Source of the DNA: Streptomyces alfalfae
Lineage (GTDB): Bacteria; Actinomycetota; Actinomycetes; Streptomycetales; Streptomycetaceae
NCBI RefSeq assembly: GCF_004127445.1
Contig: NZ_QEXM01000043.1
Location: forward strand, 806,001 to 870,000
Reading direction: 5' to 3'
Length of the DNA: 64,000 nucleotides
The notes under the pieces: generated by a model
What the model was told of the DNA's origin: nothing
What the model saw: only the letters and a program-made list of their open reading frames with translations
Databases searched by the model: none
Shown here: positions 19,253 through 28,272 of the stretch, piece by piece
How positions within the stretch are numbered: the stretch's first letter is position 1
How the letters are laid out: each line of letters starts with the position of its first letter
Program-made: the position numbers and the translations under genes

Positions 19253-21625
19253 TCACTCGTCCTGCTGCTTGATCCGGTGGCGCCACGCCGTCCACCCCCG
19301 CAGGTCCTGGTCCTCCCGCTGGAGAACGGTGGCGACCCGGCCGAGGTGGTGCTCGTCCATGTGCGCGACGACGGGGGCGAGCACCTGGCCGAGCAGTTCC
19401 TCGGCGACCGCGCGCCACTCGTCGGTGACGCCGTGCCGCCGCCGGGGGCGCCAGATGTGGTAGTACGCGGCCAACTCGGTCGGGTGCTCGGGCAGTTCGC
19501 GCATCATCCCTTCCCGTATCTGTTCGTTCAGGAAGTACGCGCGATAGGCCCTCAGCAGTTCCGGGCTCGCGGCGACGAGGAGCCGCAGCCCGTGGGACTC
19601 GCACACGTCGAGCGGGTTGGCCCCGGCGAGCGCGCGCCCCAACCGCTCGTCGACGCCCAGCCGCAGCACCCGGCTCAGCGGCGCGGCCTTGCGGTCGAGT
19701 TCGCCGAGGCGGCCGACGGAGGACCGCGTGACGCCCAGCCGGCCGTCGGCGAGGTCCTGGGCGGTCACGAGCAGGTCGGCGGTGGCGCGGTCGGCCATTC
19801 CGAGCTGCGCGTCACCGCGCATGTCGCGGGCGAAGGCGACCAGTTCCGGGTCACAGCGGTCGGGGTCCCTGACCCAGTGGATGATGCCGCGGCCGAGGCC
19901 CGCGTCGACGACGAGGCGGGGCGTGCAGGTGCGGGCGACCCACGCGACGTCCGCGCGGTCGGGCGTCTTGCTGCGCCAGACGAGGCGCCAGAGCAGCCGC
20001 AGCATCGTGACGTCGCCGACGCGCCGCCCGGGGAGGAGCCCGATGAGCTGCTCGAACAGCTCCGCGCCGCGCAGCCGGTCGGGGGCCGCTGACCAGAGCG
20101 CCGCGGCGGTGGCGAGGCGCACGGGGAGGGGCGCCTGGTCGATGTTGCGCTGCAGCCACACGCCCTGCGGGGACGCGGCCAGCTCCCGCAGCCGGTCCAG
20201 CTTGCGGGGGTGCAGTTCCACGGAGAGCAGGCTCAGCACCCGGCGGGTGAAGGGTTCGTGGCCGACGTCTTCGAGCAGCCGCACCGCGTGGGCGCACTCG
20301 CGCTGTTCGGGGCGGAGCAGGGCGTCGGCGAGGCGGTCCATGGCCTCGGCGAGCCCGGGGCCGTTGTCGGCGGTCACCGCGAGGGCGTGCCGCAGCGGTT
20401 CGGTCCAAGTGGGGACGGGTCCGCGCAGGGCCCGGCGCAGGGCCTCGTCGGCACGCTCGCCGTACGTCTCGCGCAGTTCGCGCCAGGCGTCCTCGCCGAG
20501 CGGCAGCCCCTCGAAGGCGGCCAGGTCGGGGAGGGCGCCGCGGGTGCGGCGCGTGTCGAGGCGGTGTGTGACGAGGGCGCGGGCGAGGGGCCGCGCGGCG
20601 CGTGCCCGCTCGCCCGTGAGTTCCCTGCACAGCGCTTCGAGCTGGTCGAGCGTGGCGGCGTCGGCCTCGCCCCTGGCCACGGTCCCGGCGAAGGCGTCGA
20701 GGAGGGCGCGCAGCGACTCGCCGCGGAGCCCCGCGAGGCCGGCGCCGGTGAGGCCCGCCGCCCCGGCCCGGCCGCCGCTTCCACCGGAGATGAGCGGGAT
20801 CAGGGCGAAGGCGTCGTCGGCGCCCGCCCCCGTGCCGGGCGTGGGCGGGCTGCCGGAGATCCAGCGCTCGGCGGTGAGCTGCGCCCAGGCGTCGCTCCCA
20901 GCGGGCGGACTCTGGGGGCCGCCGGTGCCGTCGTGCACGCGGTAGAGGTACTCGACCGTCGCCTCGTCGCGGTCGAACTCCACGTCGGGGCCGATGCCGA
21001 TGATCTGCTGCGGGGCGCGGTGCGGATCGTCGGTCCGGGTGGTGAACGTCAGGACGGGGACGTAGGCCTCGGGCAGGGAGGCGCAGGCCAGCGCGACCCA
21101 GTGGGCGACGGTCTCGGGGTCCTCCTCGACCAGGACGATCTGCCGTCCCGCCGGGTCGTCGAAGAGGCGGCGCACATCGGCGAGGAAGGGCGCGACCCGC
21201 TCCGCGCGCGCCCTGGCGAACTCCACGAGCCGCCCGCTGTCGAAGTGCGCTCGTGTGACGGGCAGTTCCGACTCGACGAACCCCGCTCCGAGCTCCTCCC
21301 CCGCGTCCGGCTCCCAGGTGCCGGAGCGCCAGGTGTCGATCGGCCACACGGAGCCGGGCCCCGGCGTGCTCGCGCTCAGGTGCAGCGCCTCCACGCGCCG
21401 GTCGGCGAGCGTGGCGCACAGGAGCCTGCCGCCGTCCGGGAGCAGGGTGTAGCTCAGCTCGGAGCCGGTGCCGATGACGGCCTCGACGGCGGGGCCCAAC
21501 CCGGTCACGGCTATGCGGTGTTGGGACTCCTCACGCGGGGAGCGGACGGGCTGTGCGGGGATCAGACGGACGGCTCCGGTGTCCGGCTCGTGGTCGAGCC
21601 GGTAACTGAGGCGACGGATGGCCAT
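19253..21625 (-). CDS. GTPase-associated protein 1 (GAP1)-like protein
   Basis: 790 residues. The N-terminal part (SYTLLPDGGRLL, then HLSASTP, then WPIDTWRSGTW) and the middle part (GRQIVLVEEDPETVAHWVAL, then LTFTTRTDDP and QQIIGIGPD) match the layout I know from actinobacterial GTPase-associated protein 1 relatives. Residues ~300-790 are helical and Arg/Leu/Ala-rich. Such proteins normally sit beside a TRAFAC-type GTPase in multigene conflict loci. No GTPase gene is visible here, and the nearest partners are the vWA, PP2C and kinase genes. The ATG at 21625 has a weak ribosome site. Family confidence is moderate to high; the function is inferred. Confidence 0.7.
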   Translation of the reverse strand: MAIRRLSYRLDHEPDTGAVRLIPAQPVRSPREESQHRIAVTGLGPAVEAVIGTGSELSYTLLPDGGRLLCATLADRRVEALHLSASTPGPGSVWPIDTWRSGTWEPDAGEELGAGFVESELPVTRAHFDSGRLVEFARARAERVAPFLADVRRLFDDPAGRQIVLVEEDPETVAHWVALACASLPEAYVPVLTFTTRTDDPHRAPQQIIGIGPDVEFDRDEATVEYLYRVHDGTGGPQSPPAGSDAWAQLTAERWISGSPPTPGTGAGADDAFALIPLISGGSGGRAGAAGLTGAGLAGLRGESLRALLDAFAGTVARGEADAATLDQLEALCRELTGERARAARPLARALVTHRLDTRRTRGALPDLAAFEGLPLGEDAWRELRETYGERADEALRRALRGPVPTWTEPLRHALAVTADNGPGLAEAMDRLADALLRPEQRECAHAVRLLEDVGHEPFTRRVLSLLSVELHPRKLDRLRELAASPQGVWLQRNIDQAPLPVRLATAAALWSAAPDRLRGAELFEQLIGLLPGRRVGDVTMLRLLWRLVWRSKTPDRADVAWVARTCTPRLVVDAGLGRGIIHWVRDPDRCDPELVAFARDMRGDAQLGMADRATADLLVTAQDLADGRLGVTRSSVGRLGELDRKAAPLSRVLRLGVDERLGRALAGANPLDVCESHGLRLLVAASPELLRAYRAYFLNEQIREGMMRELPEHPTELAAYYHIWRPRRRHGVTDEWRAVAEELLGQVLAPVVAHMDEHHLGRVATVLQREDQDLRGWTAWRHRIKQQDE

Positions 21626-21710
21626 GCCACATTCTGACCACCCCGAGCACCGCTCCGCAGGCCGTCCGCCAACTTCACCCCCGCCCCGTCACGCGACAGT
21701 CGCACCACCG

Positions 21711-21743
21711 CCCCGTCAGGGGCACGGGGAACCGCGCGACCAG
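21711..21743. repeat. Dispersed streptomycete intergenic repeat, copy 1
   Basis: The stretch reading GTCAGGGGCACGGGGAACCG followed by CGCGACCAG belongs to the palindrome-prone repeat common between Streptomyces genes (core GGGGCGCGGGGAAC). It lies between the divergent GAP1-like and DUF1266 genes. A second copy is at 33221-33260. Confidence 0.6.
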
Positions 21744-21814
21744 TCGAAGAGAACCCGCGCCCGGCGGCGGGAAGCGACCCGGCAGACGCGTCCCCCGAAA
21801 GACACCACCCCACG

Positions 21815-21820
21815 TAAGCT
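21815..21820 (+). promoter_or_regulatory. Possible -10 hexamer of the DUF1266 gene
   Basis: TAAGCT lies 31 bp before the chosen ATG (21852) and would leave a short leader carrying the GGAGATC ribosome site. The same TAAGCT hexamer precedes zapE. No -35 is evident. Confidence 0.35.
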
Positions 21821-21851
21821 GCAAGATCCACTGACGAAAGCGGAGATCACC

Positions 21852-23117
21852 ATGCCGGCACCCCAGGACGAGCTGCACGACGAGATCTTCCCGTCGGTGC
21901 CCGCCCCGGAGCCCGGGAGCCCCTGGCTGGCCCCCGCCGACCTGGAACAGCATCTGTACGAACTGAGCGAGGCCGACGACGCGTACGCCTATCTGCGGGC
22001 CATCGCCGTGGAGGGCCTGTACCGCCCCGTGGCCCTGCACGAGAAGGACCCGGACGCGGAGTCGAGCCCGCTGTTCACCGTCGACCTGCCGGACGGCGGG
22101 AAGGCGGCGCAGGTGTACACGGCGGGGCTGCTCCCGCGCCCCCACCCGGCCGTGGTCTACGAGTTCGTGACGCTCGGCGCGCTCGCCGAGGGGTGCCCCG
22201 ACGACGTCCGGATCCTCGCGGTCAACGCGGCGACGCCGTGCGAGCGGTACTTCCTCACCACGGACGAGGAGCGGCAGGTCTGGACCGACCTGCACGAGCG
22301 CCACCACAGGGCCGGCGGCCTCGGCGACCGCATCGAGACGCGCCGCACCGGAGCCCCCGCCCCCGGCCCGCTGCTGCACGGCCTCGCCTGCGGCGCGCAC
22401 CTCTGCTTCGCCAACGGCGACCCCTGGAACACCCTCGACTGGCACGGCGCGGGCCACCACAACGAGATCAACCGCCTCGCCGAGTCCTGGGGCGTGACGA
22501 GCCGCGAGGAGTGGCTGGCCACCCAGGAGCGCCTGATGACGCGCGAAGTCAGCCCCTGGTACTGGGACTTCGTGCTCGGCGCCCGGGTCGCGGTGCTCGC
22601 CGAGGTCGGCCCGCGCCTCGACCCCGAGCGGTGGCGGGAGTGCGTCGAGGTCACCCTGCGCAACCGCGTCGTGGAGACCGGCGGCCCCGACACTCCGCAC
22701 CGCCCCGGCGACGACCCGGACCTGGACGACTTCGTGACCGCCATGCGCGACCTGGTCGGCAAGGTCCTGCGCTACGAGGCCCGCTTCCGCGCGGACGGGC
22801 TGCTGCCGCCGGACGGCTTCGTGCGCACCGTCGCGGCCTGGGACATCGGCCGCGCCTCGAAGATGGCCCGCTGGGGCAGGGGCGCGCGCTACGCCACCGA
22901 GGCGGAGATGCGGACGGCGGTCGAGCGGGTCTCCCGGGCGGCGCAGTCCTCGTACACCTCGTGGGAGGAGTTCTCGGCGGGTTACGTGCTCGGGCGCTGT
23001 CTGCACTTCGACGAGGAGTCGTTCGGCGCCTGGTACACGGACGTCCTGCACGCCCACCGCGCCCTGACCACGGACCCGGACAGCCCGTGGCTGACGGTGC
23101 CGTTCCGGACGGACTGA
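21852..23117 (+). CDS. DUF1266 domain protein
   Basis: 421 residues, cytoplasmic. The ATG at 21852 follows GGAGATC; the frame is open further upstream through repeat-bearing intergenic DNA, which I do not count. The C-terminal ~200 residues have the DUF1266 pattern: AAWDIGRASKMARWGRGA, then YTSWEEFSAGYVLGRCLHF, and end WLTVPF. The N-terminal ~200 residues are less typical. The family's function is unknown. The gene diverges from the GAP1-like gene and could be a further element of that locus or an unrelated neighbour. Confidence 0.8.
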   Translation: MPAPQDELHDEIFPSVPAPEPGSPWLAPADLEQHLYELSEADDAYAYLRAIAVEGLYRPVALHEKDPDAESSPLFTVDLPDGGKAAQVYTAGLLPRPHPAVVYEFVTLGALAEGCPDDVRILAVNAATPCERYFLTTDEERQVWTDLHERHHRAGGLGDRIETRRTGAPAPGPLLHGLACGAHLCFANGDPWNTLDWHGAGHHNEINRLAESWGVTSREEWLATQERLMTREVSPWYWDFVLGARVAVLAEVGPRLDPERWRECVEVTLRNRVVETGGPDTPHRPGDDPDLDDFVTAMRDLVGKVLRYEARFRADGLLPPDGFVRTVAAWDIGRASKMARWGRGARYATEAEMRTAVERVSRAAQSSYTSWEEFSAGYVLGRCLHFDEESFGAWYTDVLHAHRALTTDPDSPWLTVPFRTD

Positions 23118-23520
23118 GCCCCCTCGGGCCGCCGGATGGACTCAGCCCCCTCGGACTACCGGGGTGGACTTAGCCCCCGCACTCCCCCCGGGCCGCCGGG
23201 TGGACTGAGCCTCCTCGGACCACCGGAATGGGCCCCCCGGGGGACCGCCGGGCCGGCTCGGCCCCCTCAAGCCACCGGACGGGCTGAGCCCCCTCGGACT
23301 ACCGGACGGACTGAGGCCCCTCGAACTACAGGGGTGGGCTTGCGCCCCCCACCGGGCCGCCGGGCGGGCTGACCCCCGCCTCGGCTCAACGGGGTGGACT
23401 GAGCCCCCTCGGACCACCGGAATGGGCTACTCCCCGGGGGACCGCCGGGCGGACCGCCCCGGACCGCCGGGCCCGACCATCACAATCAGGTCTCACTCGC
23501 CCCACAGGCCTCCTCACCCC
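23118..23520. repeat. Degenerate tandem repeat spacer
   Basis: This stretch holds no gene. It is built of imperfect direct units of about 25-40 bp resembling GGACTGAGCCCCCTCGGAC followed by YACCGG, at least eight times, ending near 23480. The units are not multiples of three and the short open frames across them have no ribosome sites. Confidence 0.7.
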
Positions 23521-23535
23521 CTTGCCAGCCACCCA

Positions 23536-23549
23536 TGTAATCGTTTCCA
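23536..23549. promoter_or_regulatory. LacI-family operator 1
   Basis: TGTAATCGTTTCCA fits the LacI/GalR consensus TGnAAnCGnTTnCA. It lies 22 bp (two helical turns, centre to centre) from a second copy upstream of the LacI gene, so two dimers could bind the same DNA face. Confidence 0.8.
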
Positions 23550-23557
23550 ATCCTCCG

Positions 23558-23571
23558 TGTAATCGATTCCA
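23558..23571. promoter_or_regulatory. LacI-family operator 2
   Basis: TGTAATCGATTCCA has the perfectly palindromic core AATCGATT and ends directly before the AAGGAGGT ribosome site of the LacI gene. Occupancy would block the operon and its own repressor gene. Confidence 0.82.
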
Positions 23572-23590
23572 CAAGGAGGTGGGAGCGGCG

Positions 23591-24634
23591 ATGACCCCCA
23601 GTCCGCCCGGCTCGGCCGGGATCAAGGACGTCGCGGCCGAGGCCGGGGTCTCCGTGGCCACGGTGTCGCGGGTCCTGAACGGCCACCCCTCGGTCAGCCC
23701 CGGTTCCCGGGAGCGCGTGCTCGCCGCCGTCGAGGCGCTCGGCTACCGGCCGAACGCCGTGGCCAGGTCCCTGCGCACCCACCAGACGCACACCCTCGGC
23801 CTCGTCATCAGCGACGTGCTGAACCCGTACTTCACCGAGCTGGCCCGCTCCGTCGAGGAGGCCGCCCGCGCCCTCGGCTACAGCGTGATCATCGGCAACG
23901 CCGACGAGCGGCCCGAGCTCCAGGACCACCATGTGCGGACGCTGCTCGACCGGCGGATCGACGGCCTGCTCGTCTCCCCCACCGACGGCGGCTCCCCGCT
24001 GATGCTCGACGCCGTGCGCGCCGGCACCCCGATGGTCTTCGTGGACCGGTGGATACCCGGCGTGGGCGTCGATGTACCCGTCGTCCGCTCCGACGGCCGG
24101 CAGGCCGTGCGTGACCTGGTCGCCCATCTGCACGGCCTCGGCCACCGCAGGCTCGCCATCATCGCGGGCCCCGCGGCCACCACCACCGGCAGCGAGCGCG
24201 TCGAGGCCTTCCGGGACGCGCTGCGCGAGCACGGCACCGCGCTGCCCGACGCCTACATCGGGCAGGGCGACTTCCAGGCCGACAGCGGGCGCCGCGCCAC
24301 CGAGCGGTTCCTCGCCCTGCCCGAGCCGCCCGACGTCGTCTTCGCCGCCGACAACCTGATGGCGCTCGGCGCCCTCGACGCGATCCGCGGGCGGGGCCTG
24401 CGGGTCCCGCACGACATCGGTCTCGCGGCCTTCGACGACATCCCGTGGTTCGTGCACACCGACCCCGCGGTCACGGCGATCGCCCAGCCGACGGCGGAGC
24501 TCGGCCGGGCCGCCGTGCACGCGCTCGTCGACCGGATCGAGGGCAGGAGCCCCCGTTCCGTGACCCTGCCGGCCCGCCTCGTCGTCCGGCGTTCCTGCGG
24601 CGAGGACACCCGCGTACGAAGGAGCAGCCCGTGA
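23591..24634 (+). CDS. LacI-family regulator of the ribose operon (RbsR-like)
   Basis: 347 residues. The ATG at 23591 is preceded by AAGGAGGT. The N-terminal helix-turn-helix (IKDVAAEAGVSVATVSRVLN) is complete and followed by the hinge and a periplasmic-binding-protein fold (GLVISDVLNPYFTELARSVEE ... FDDIPWF). It is first in the operon and overlaps rbsA by GTGA, so it is probably autoregulated through the two upstream operators, with ribose or a derivative as effector. Ligand assignment comes from the downstream genes. Confidence 0.9.
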   Translation: MTPSPPGSAGIKDVAAEAGVSVATVSRVLNGHPSVSPGSRERVLAAVEALGYRPNAVARSLRTHQTHTLGLVISDVLNPYFTELARSVEEAARALGYSVIIGNADERPELQDHHVRTLLDRRIDGLLVSPTDGGSPLMLDAVRAGTPMVFVDRWIPGVGVDVPVVRSDGRQAVRDLVAHLHGLGHRRLAIIAGPAATTTGSERVEAFRDALREHGTALPDAYIGQGDFQADSGRRATERFLALPEPPDVVFAADNLMALGALDAIRGRGLRVPHDIGLAAFDDIPWFVHTDPAVTAIAQPTAELGRAAVHALVDRIEGRSPRSVTLPARLVVRRSCGEDTRVRRSSP

Positions 24635-26226
24635 GCGGCCAGGAAACGGCGAAGCGCGGCGCGCAGGAGAACGACGCGCACGAGGAACTGCTGCGCGTCG
24701 AAGGCATACGGAAGACCTTCCCGGGAGTCGTCGCGCTCGACTCCGTGGACTTCGACCTGCGGCGCGGAGAGGTGCACGTCCTGCTCGGCGAGAACGGCGC
24801 GGGCAAGAGCACCCTCATCAAGATGCTGTCCGGCGCCTACCGCCCCGACAGCGGCCGCATCCTGGCCGCCGGGCGCGAGGTGCGCATCAACGGCGCGCAG
24901 GACGCCGAACGGCTCGGCATCGCCACCATCTACCAGGAGTTCAACCTCGTACCCGACCTGACGGTCGCCGAGAACATCTTCCTGGGCCGGCAACCGCGCC
25001 GCCTCGGCCTGGTCGACCGCAAGAAGATGGAGGCGGACGCCGGGGCCCTCCTGGAGCGGGTCGGCCTCGCCGTCTCACCGCGCGCCAAGGTGCGCGAACT
25101 GGGCATCGCCCGGCTCCAGATGGTCGAGATCGCCAAGGCGCTCAGCCTGGACGCGCGCGTGCTCATCATGGACGAGCCCACCGCCGTGCTGACCTCCGAG
25201 GAGGTCGACAAGCTGTTCGGCATCGTGCGCACGCTGCGCGCGGACGGCGTCGGCGTCGTCTTCATCACCCACCACCTGGAGGAGATCGCCGCGCTCGGCG
25301 ACCGCGTCACCGTCCTGCGCGACGGCCGCAGCGTCGATCAGGTGCCCGCCTCGACACGGGAGGACGAGCTGGTCCGGCTGATGGTGGGCCGCAGCATCGA
25401 GCAGCAGTACCCGCGCGAGCGGCCGGACGTCGGTCCGCCGCTGCTCCGCGTCGAAGGACTCACCCGGGACGGTGTCTTCCACGACGTCGGCTTCGAGGTG
25501 CGCGCCGGTGAGGTCGTCGGCCTCGCGGGCCTCGTCGGCGCCGGGCGTACGGAGGTGGTGCGCGCGGTCTTCGGCGCCGACCCGTACGACGCGGGCACCG
25601 TCGAGGTGCGCGGCGAGCGGCTGCCCGAGCACGACGTGAACGCCGCGATGGGCGCCGGGATCGGCCTCGTGCCCGAGGACCGCAAGGGCCAGGGCCTCGT
25701 GCTCGACGCCTCGGTCGGGGAGAACCTCGGCCTGGTCACACTGCGGTCGGCGACTCGCGCCGGGTTCGTGGACCTCAAGGCCCAGCAGCGGGACGCCGCG
25801 AGGATCGCCGAGCAGCTCGGCGTGCGGATGGCGGGCCTCGGCCAGCACGTGCGCACGCTGTCCGGCGGCAACCAGCAGAAGGTCGTCATCGGCAAGTGGC
25901 TGCTCGCCGACGTCGAGGTGCTGATCCTCGACGAGCCGACGCGCGGCATCGACGTGGGCGCGAAGGTCGAGATCTACCAGCTCATCAATGAACTGACGGC
26001 CTCCGGCCACGCGGTCCTGATGATCTCCAGCGACCTGCCCGAGGTGCTCGGCATGAGCGACCGGGTGCTGGTCATGGCCCAGGGCCGGATCGCCGGCGAA
26101 CTGCCCGCCGAAGAGGCCACGCAGGACGCCGTGATGGCGCTTGCCGTCAGCAACGCGGCCGCACAGGACGACGCGTCGAACGCGATACCGAACGAAGAAG
26201 AAGCGGAGGGCTCCCGTGGCCACTGA
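24631..26226 (+). CDS. rbsA: Ribose ABC transporter ATP-binding protein
   Basis: 531 residues with two ABC modules, as usual for sugar importers of the RbsA/MglA type. Module 1 has Walker A GENGAGKST and Walker B VLIMDEPTAVL. Module 2 has the degenerate GLVGAGRTEVV in place of Walker A, plus LSGGNQQKVVIGKWL and VLILDEPTRGIDVGAK. GTG start in the overlap with the LacI stop; ribosome site GAAGGAG. It energises uptake through the fused permease/binding protein next to it. Specificity for ribose is inferred from rbsK and rbsD in the same operon. Confidence 0.93.
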   Translation: MSGQETAKRGAQENDAHEELLRVEGIRKTFPGVVALDSVDFDLRRGEVHVLLGENGAGKSTLIKMLSGAYRPDSGRILAAGREVRINGAQDAERLGIATIYQEFNLVPDLTVAENIFLGRQPRRLGLVDRKKMEADAGALLERVGLAVSPRAKVRELGIARLQMVEIAKALSLDARVLIMDEPTAVLTSEEVDKLFGIVRTLRADGVGVVFITHHLEEIAALGDRVTVLRDGRSVDQVPASTREDELVRLMVGRSIEQQYPRERPDVGPPLLRVEGLTRDGVFHDVGFEVRAGEVVGLAGLVGAGRTEVVRAVFGADPYDAGTVEVRGERLPEHDVNAAMGAGIGLVPEDRKGQGLVLDASVGENLGLVTLRSATRAGFVDLKAQQRDAARIAEQLGVRMAGLGQHVRTLSGGNQQKVVIGKWLLADVEVLILDEPTRGIDVGAKVEIYQLINELTASGHAVLMISSDLPEVLGMSDRVLVMAQGRIAGELPAEEATQDAVMALAVSNAAAQDDASNAIPNEEEAEGSRGH

Positions 26227-28159
26227 AACCGTGAAGCGCGACGCGGGTGGCGCGAGTTCGCTCCGCCGCGTCCTGCTCGACAACGGCGCGCTGAGCGCCC
26301 TGATCGTCCTGGTCGTGGCGATGTCGCTGCTCTCCGGCGACTTCCTCACCACCCAGAACCTGCTCAATGTCGGCGTGCAGGCCGCCGTGACGGCGATCCT
26401 CGCGTTCGGCGTGACGTTCGTGATCGTCTCGGCGGGCATCGACCTGTCCGTTGGTTCGGTGGCCGCGCTCTCGGCCACGGTCCTCGCCTGGACGGCCACC
26501 TCCCAGGGGATGCCGGTCTGGCTCGCCGTGATCTTCGCCGTCGCCGCGGGCATGGCCTGCGGTCTCGTCAACGGCCTGCTCGTCTCGTACGGGAAGCTGC
26601 CGCCGTTCATCGCGACGCTCGCGATGCTGTCGGTGGCCCGCGGCCTCTCCCTGGTGATCTCGCAGGGCAGCCCGATCCCGTTCCCCGACTCGGTCTCCCA
26701 CCTCGGGGACACGGTCGGCGGCTGGCTGCCCGTCCCGGTGATCGTGATGATCGTGATGGGCCTGGTCACGGCCGTGGTCCTCGGCCGCACGTTCATCGGC
26801 CGCTCCATGTACGCGATCGGTGGCAACGAGGAGGCGGCCCGCCTCTCCGGTCTGCGGGTCAAGCGCCAGAAGCTCGTCATCTACGCGCTCTCCGGGCTCT
26901 TCGCCGCCGTCGCGGGCATCGTGCTCGCCTCCCGTCTGGTCTCGGCGCAGCCGCAGGCCGCGCAGGGCTACGAGCTCGACGCCATCGCCGCGGTGGTGAT
27001 CGGCGGCGCCAGCCTCGCGGGCGGGGTCGGCAAGGCGTCCGGCACGCTCGTCGGCGCGCTGATCCTCGCGGTGCTGCGCAACGGCCTCAACCTCCTGTCC
27101 GTCTCCGCCTTCTGGCAGCAGGTCGTGATCGGCGTCGTCATCGCGCTCGCGGTGCTGCTCGACACGCTGCGCCGCAAGGCAGGGGCGACCCCGGGCGCCT
27201 CGTCGGGCGCCCCGGGCGTCGGGCTCAAGGGCCCGCAGGCGGTCAAGTACGCGGTGGCCGCCGTGGTCGTGGCGGCCGTGATCGGCGCGGTGTCGTTCTT
27301 CAACTCGGGTTCGTCGGGCACGTCGACGAAGGTCGGCATGTCGCTCTCCACCCTCAACAACCCGTTCTTCGTGCAGATGAAGGAGGGCGCGCAGGCCGAG
27401 GCCGAGAAGGCGGGCGTCGACCTGACGGTCACCGACGCGCAGAACGACGCCTCGCAGCAGTCCAACCAGCTCCAGAACTTCACCGGCGAGGGCGTGCGGT
27501 CCATCATCGTCAACCCGGTGGACTCCGACGCGGCGGGCCCCGCCGTGCGCGGCGCCAACAAGGCCGACATCCCGGTGGTCGCGGCCGACCGCGGCGTCAA
27601 CAAGGCGGAGACGGCCACGCTGGTCGCCTCCGACAACGTCGCGGGCGGCAAGCTCGCGGCGAAGTCCCTCGCCGGGAAGCTGGGCGGCAAGGGCGAGGTC
27701 GTCGTCCTCCAGGGCACCCCCGGCACGTCGGCGAGCCGTGAGCGCGGGCAGGGCTTCGCGGAGGGCATCAAGGCCTACCCCGGCATCAAGGTCGTCGCCA
27801 AGCAGCCCGCGGACTTCGACCGCACCAAGGGCCTCGACGTCATGACGAACCTGCTCCAGTCCCACAAGGGCGTGGACGGCGTCTTCGCCGAGAACGACGA
27901 GATGGCGCTCGGCGCGGTCAAGGCCCTCGGCGACAAGGCGGGGAAGTCGGTGCCGGTGGTCGGCTTCGACGGGACCCCCGACGGCCTCAAGGCGGTCGAG
28001 GCGGGCACGCTGTACGCGTCCGTGGCACAGCAGCCCGGGGAACTGGGCAAGATCGCCGTGCGCAACGCTGTGCGGGCGGGCCAGGGCAAGGACGTGAAGG
28101 AGATGGTGAAGGTGCCGGTGAAGGTCGTCACGGCGAAGAACGTGAAGAATTTCTCCTGA
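26216..28159 (+). CDS. Fused ribose permease and substrate-binding protein (RbsC-RbsB)
   Basis: 647 residues. The GTG at 26216 has GCGGAGGG upstream and overlaps the rbsA stop by 11 bp. Residues ~20-325 are an RbsC-type permease with 8-10 hydrophobic helices and the motif IVSAGIDLSVGSVAALSA. After a linker and one more TM helix (about 343-361), residues ~370-647 are an RbsB-type periplasmic-binding domain (VGMSLSTLNNPFFVQMKEGA, then VPVVGFDGTPDG). The binding domain is therefore tethered to the membrane and needs no lipoprotein signal. This fusion replaces two genes of the standard operon. Confidence 0.92.
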   Translation: MATETVKRDAGGASSLRRVLLDNGALSALIVLVVAMSLLSGDFLTTQNLLNVGVQAAVTAILAFGVTFVIVSAGIDLSVGSVAALSATVLAWTATSQGMPVWLAVIFAVAAGMACGLVNGLLVSYGKLPPFIATLAMLSVARGLSLVISQGSPIPFPDSVSHLGDTVGGWLPVPVIVMIVMGLVTAVVLGRTFIGRSMYAIGGNEEAARLSGLRVKRQKLVIYALSGLFAAVAGIVLASRLVSAQPQAAQGYELDAIAAVVIGGASLAGGVGKASGTLVGALILAVLRNGLNLLSVSAFWQQVVIGVVIALAVLLDTLRRKAGATPGASSGAPGVGLKGPQAVKYAVAAVVVAAVIGAVSFFNSGSSGTSTKVGMSLSTLNNPFFVQMKEGAQAEAEKAGVDLTVTDAQNDASQQSNQLQNFTGEGVRSIIVNPVDSDAAGPAVRGANKADIPVVAADRGVNKAETATLVASDNVAGGKLAAKSLAGKLGGKGEVVVLQGTPGTSASRERGQGFAEGIKAYPGIKVVAKQPADFDRTKGLDVMTNLLQSHKGVDGVFAENDEMALGAVKALGDKAGKSVPVVGFDGTPDGLKAVEAGTLYASVAQQPGELGKIAVRNAVRAGQGKDVKEMVKVPVKVVTAKNVKNFS

Positions 28160-28200
28160 CCCACCCCTCCGCACCGCTCCATGGCCTGACCGCTCCATCC

Positions 28201-28224
28201 GGGGGCCCCGCTCGCGGGGCCCCC
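28201..28224. terminator. Hairpin between rbsC-rbsB and rbsK
   Basis: A perfect 10-bp stem (GGGGGCCCCG / CGGGGCCCCC) with a CTCG loop sits in the 113-bp gap, with no T-run. It could attenuate transcription into rbsK or protect the 3' end of the transporter mRNA. Confidence 0.6.
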
Positions 28225-28272
28225 TTCCGGCCGCACGCCGCGCCGGCACCGTACGAAAGCAGGGAACAGCAC

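Noticed and set aside
23136..23417. Small open frames in the repeat spacer
   Set aside because: Pro/Gly/Arg low-complexity frames on both strands over tandem repeats, without start signals.
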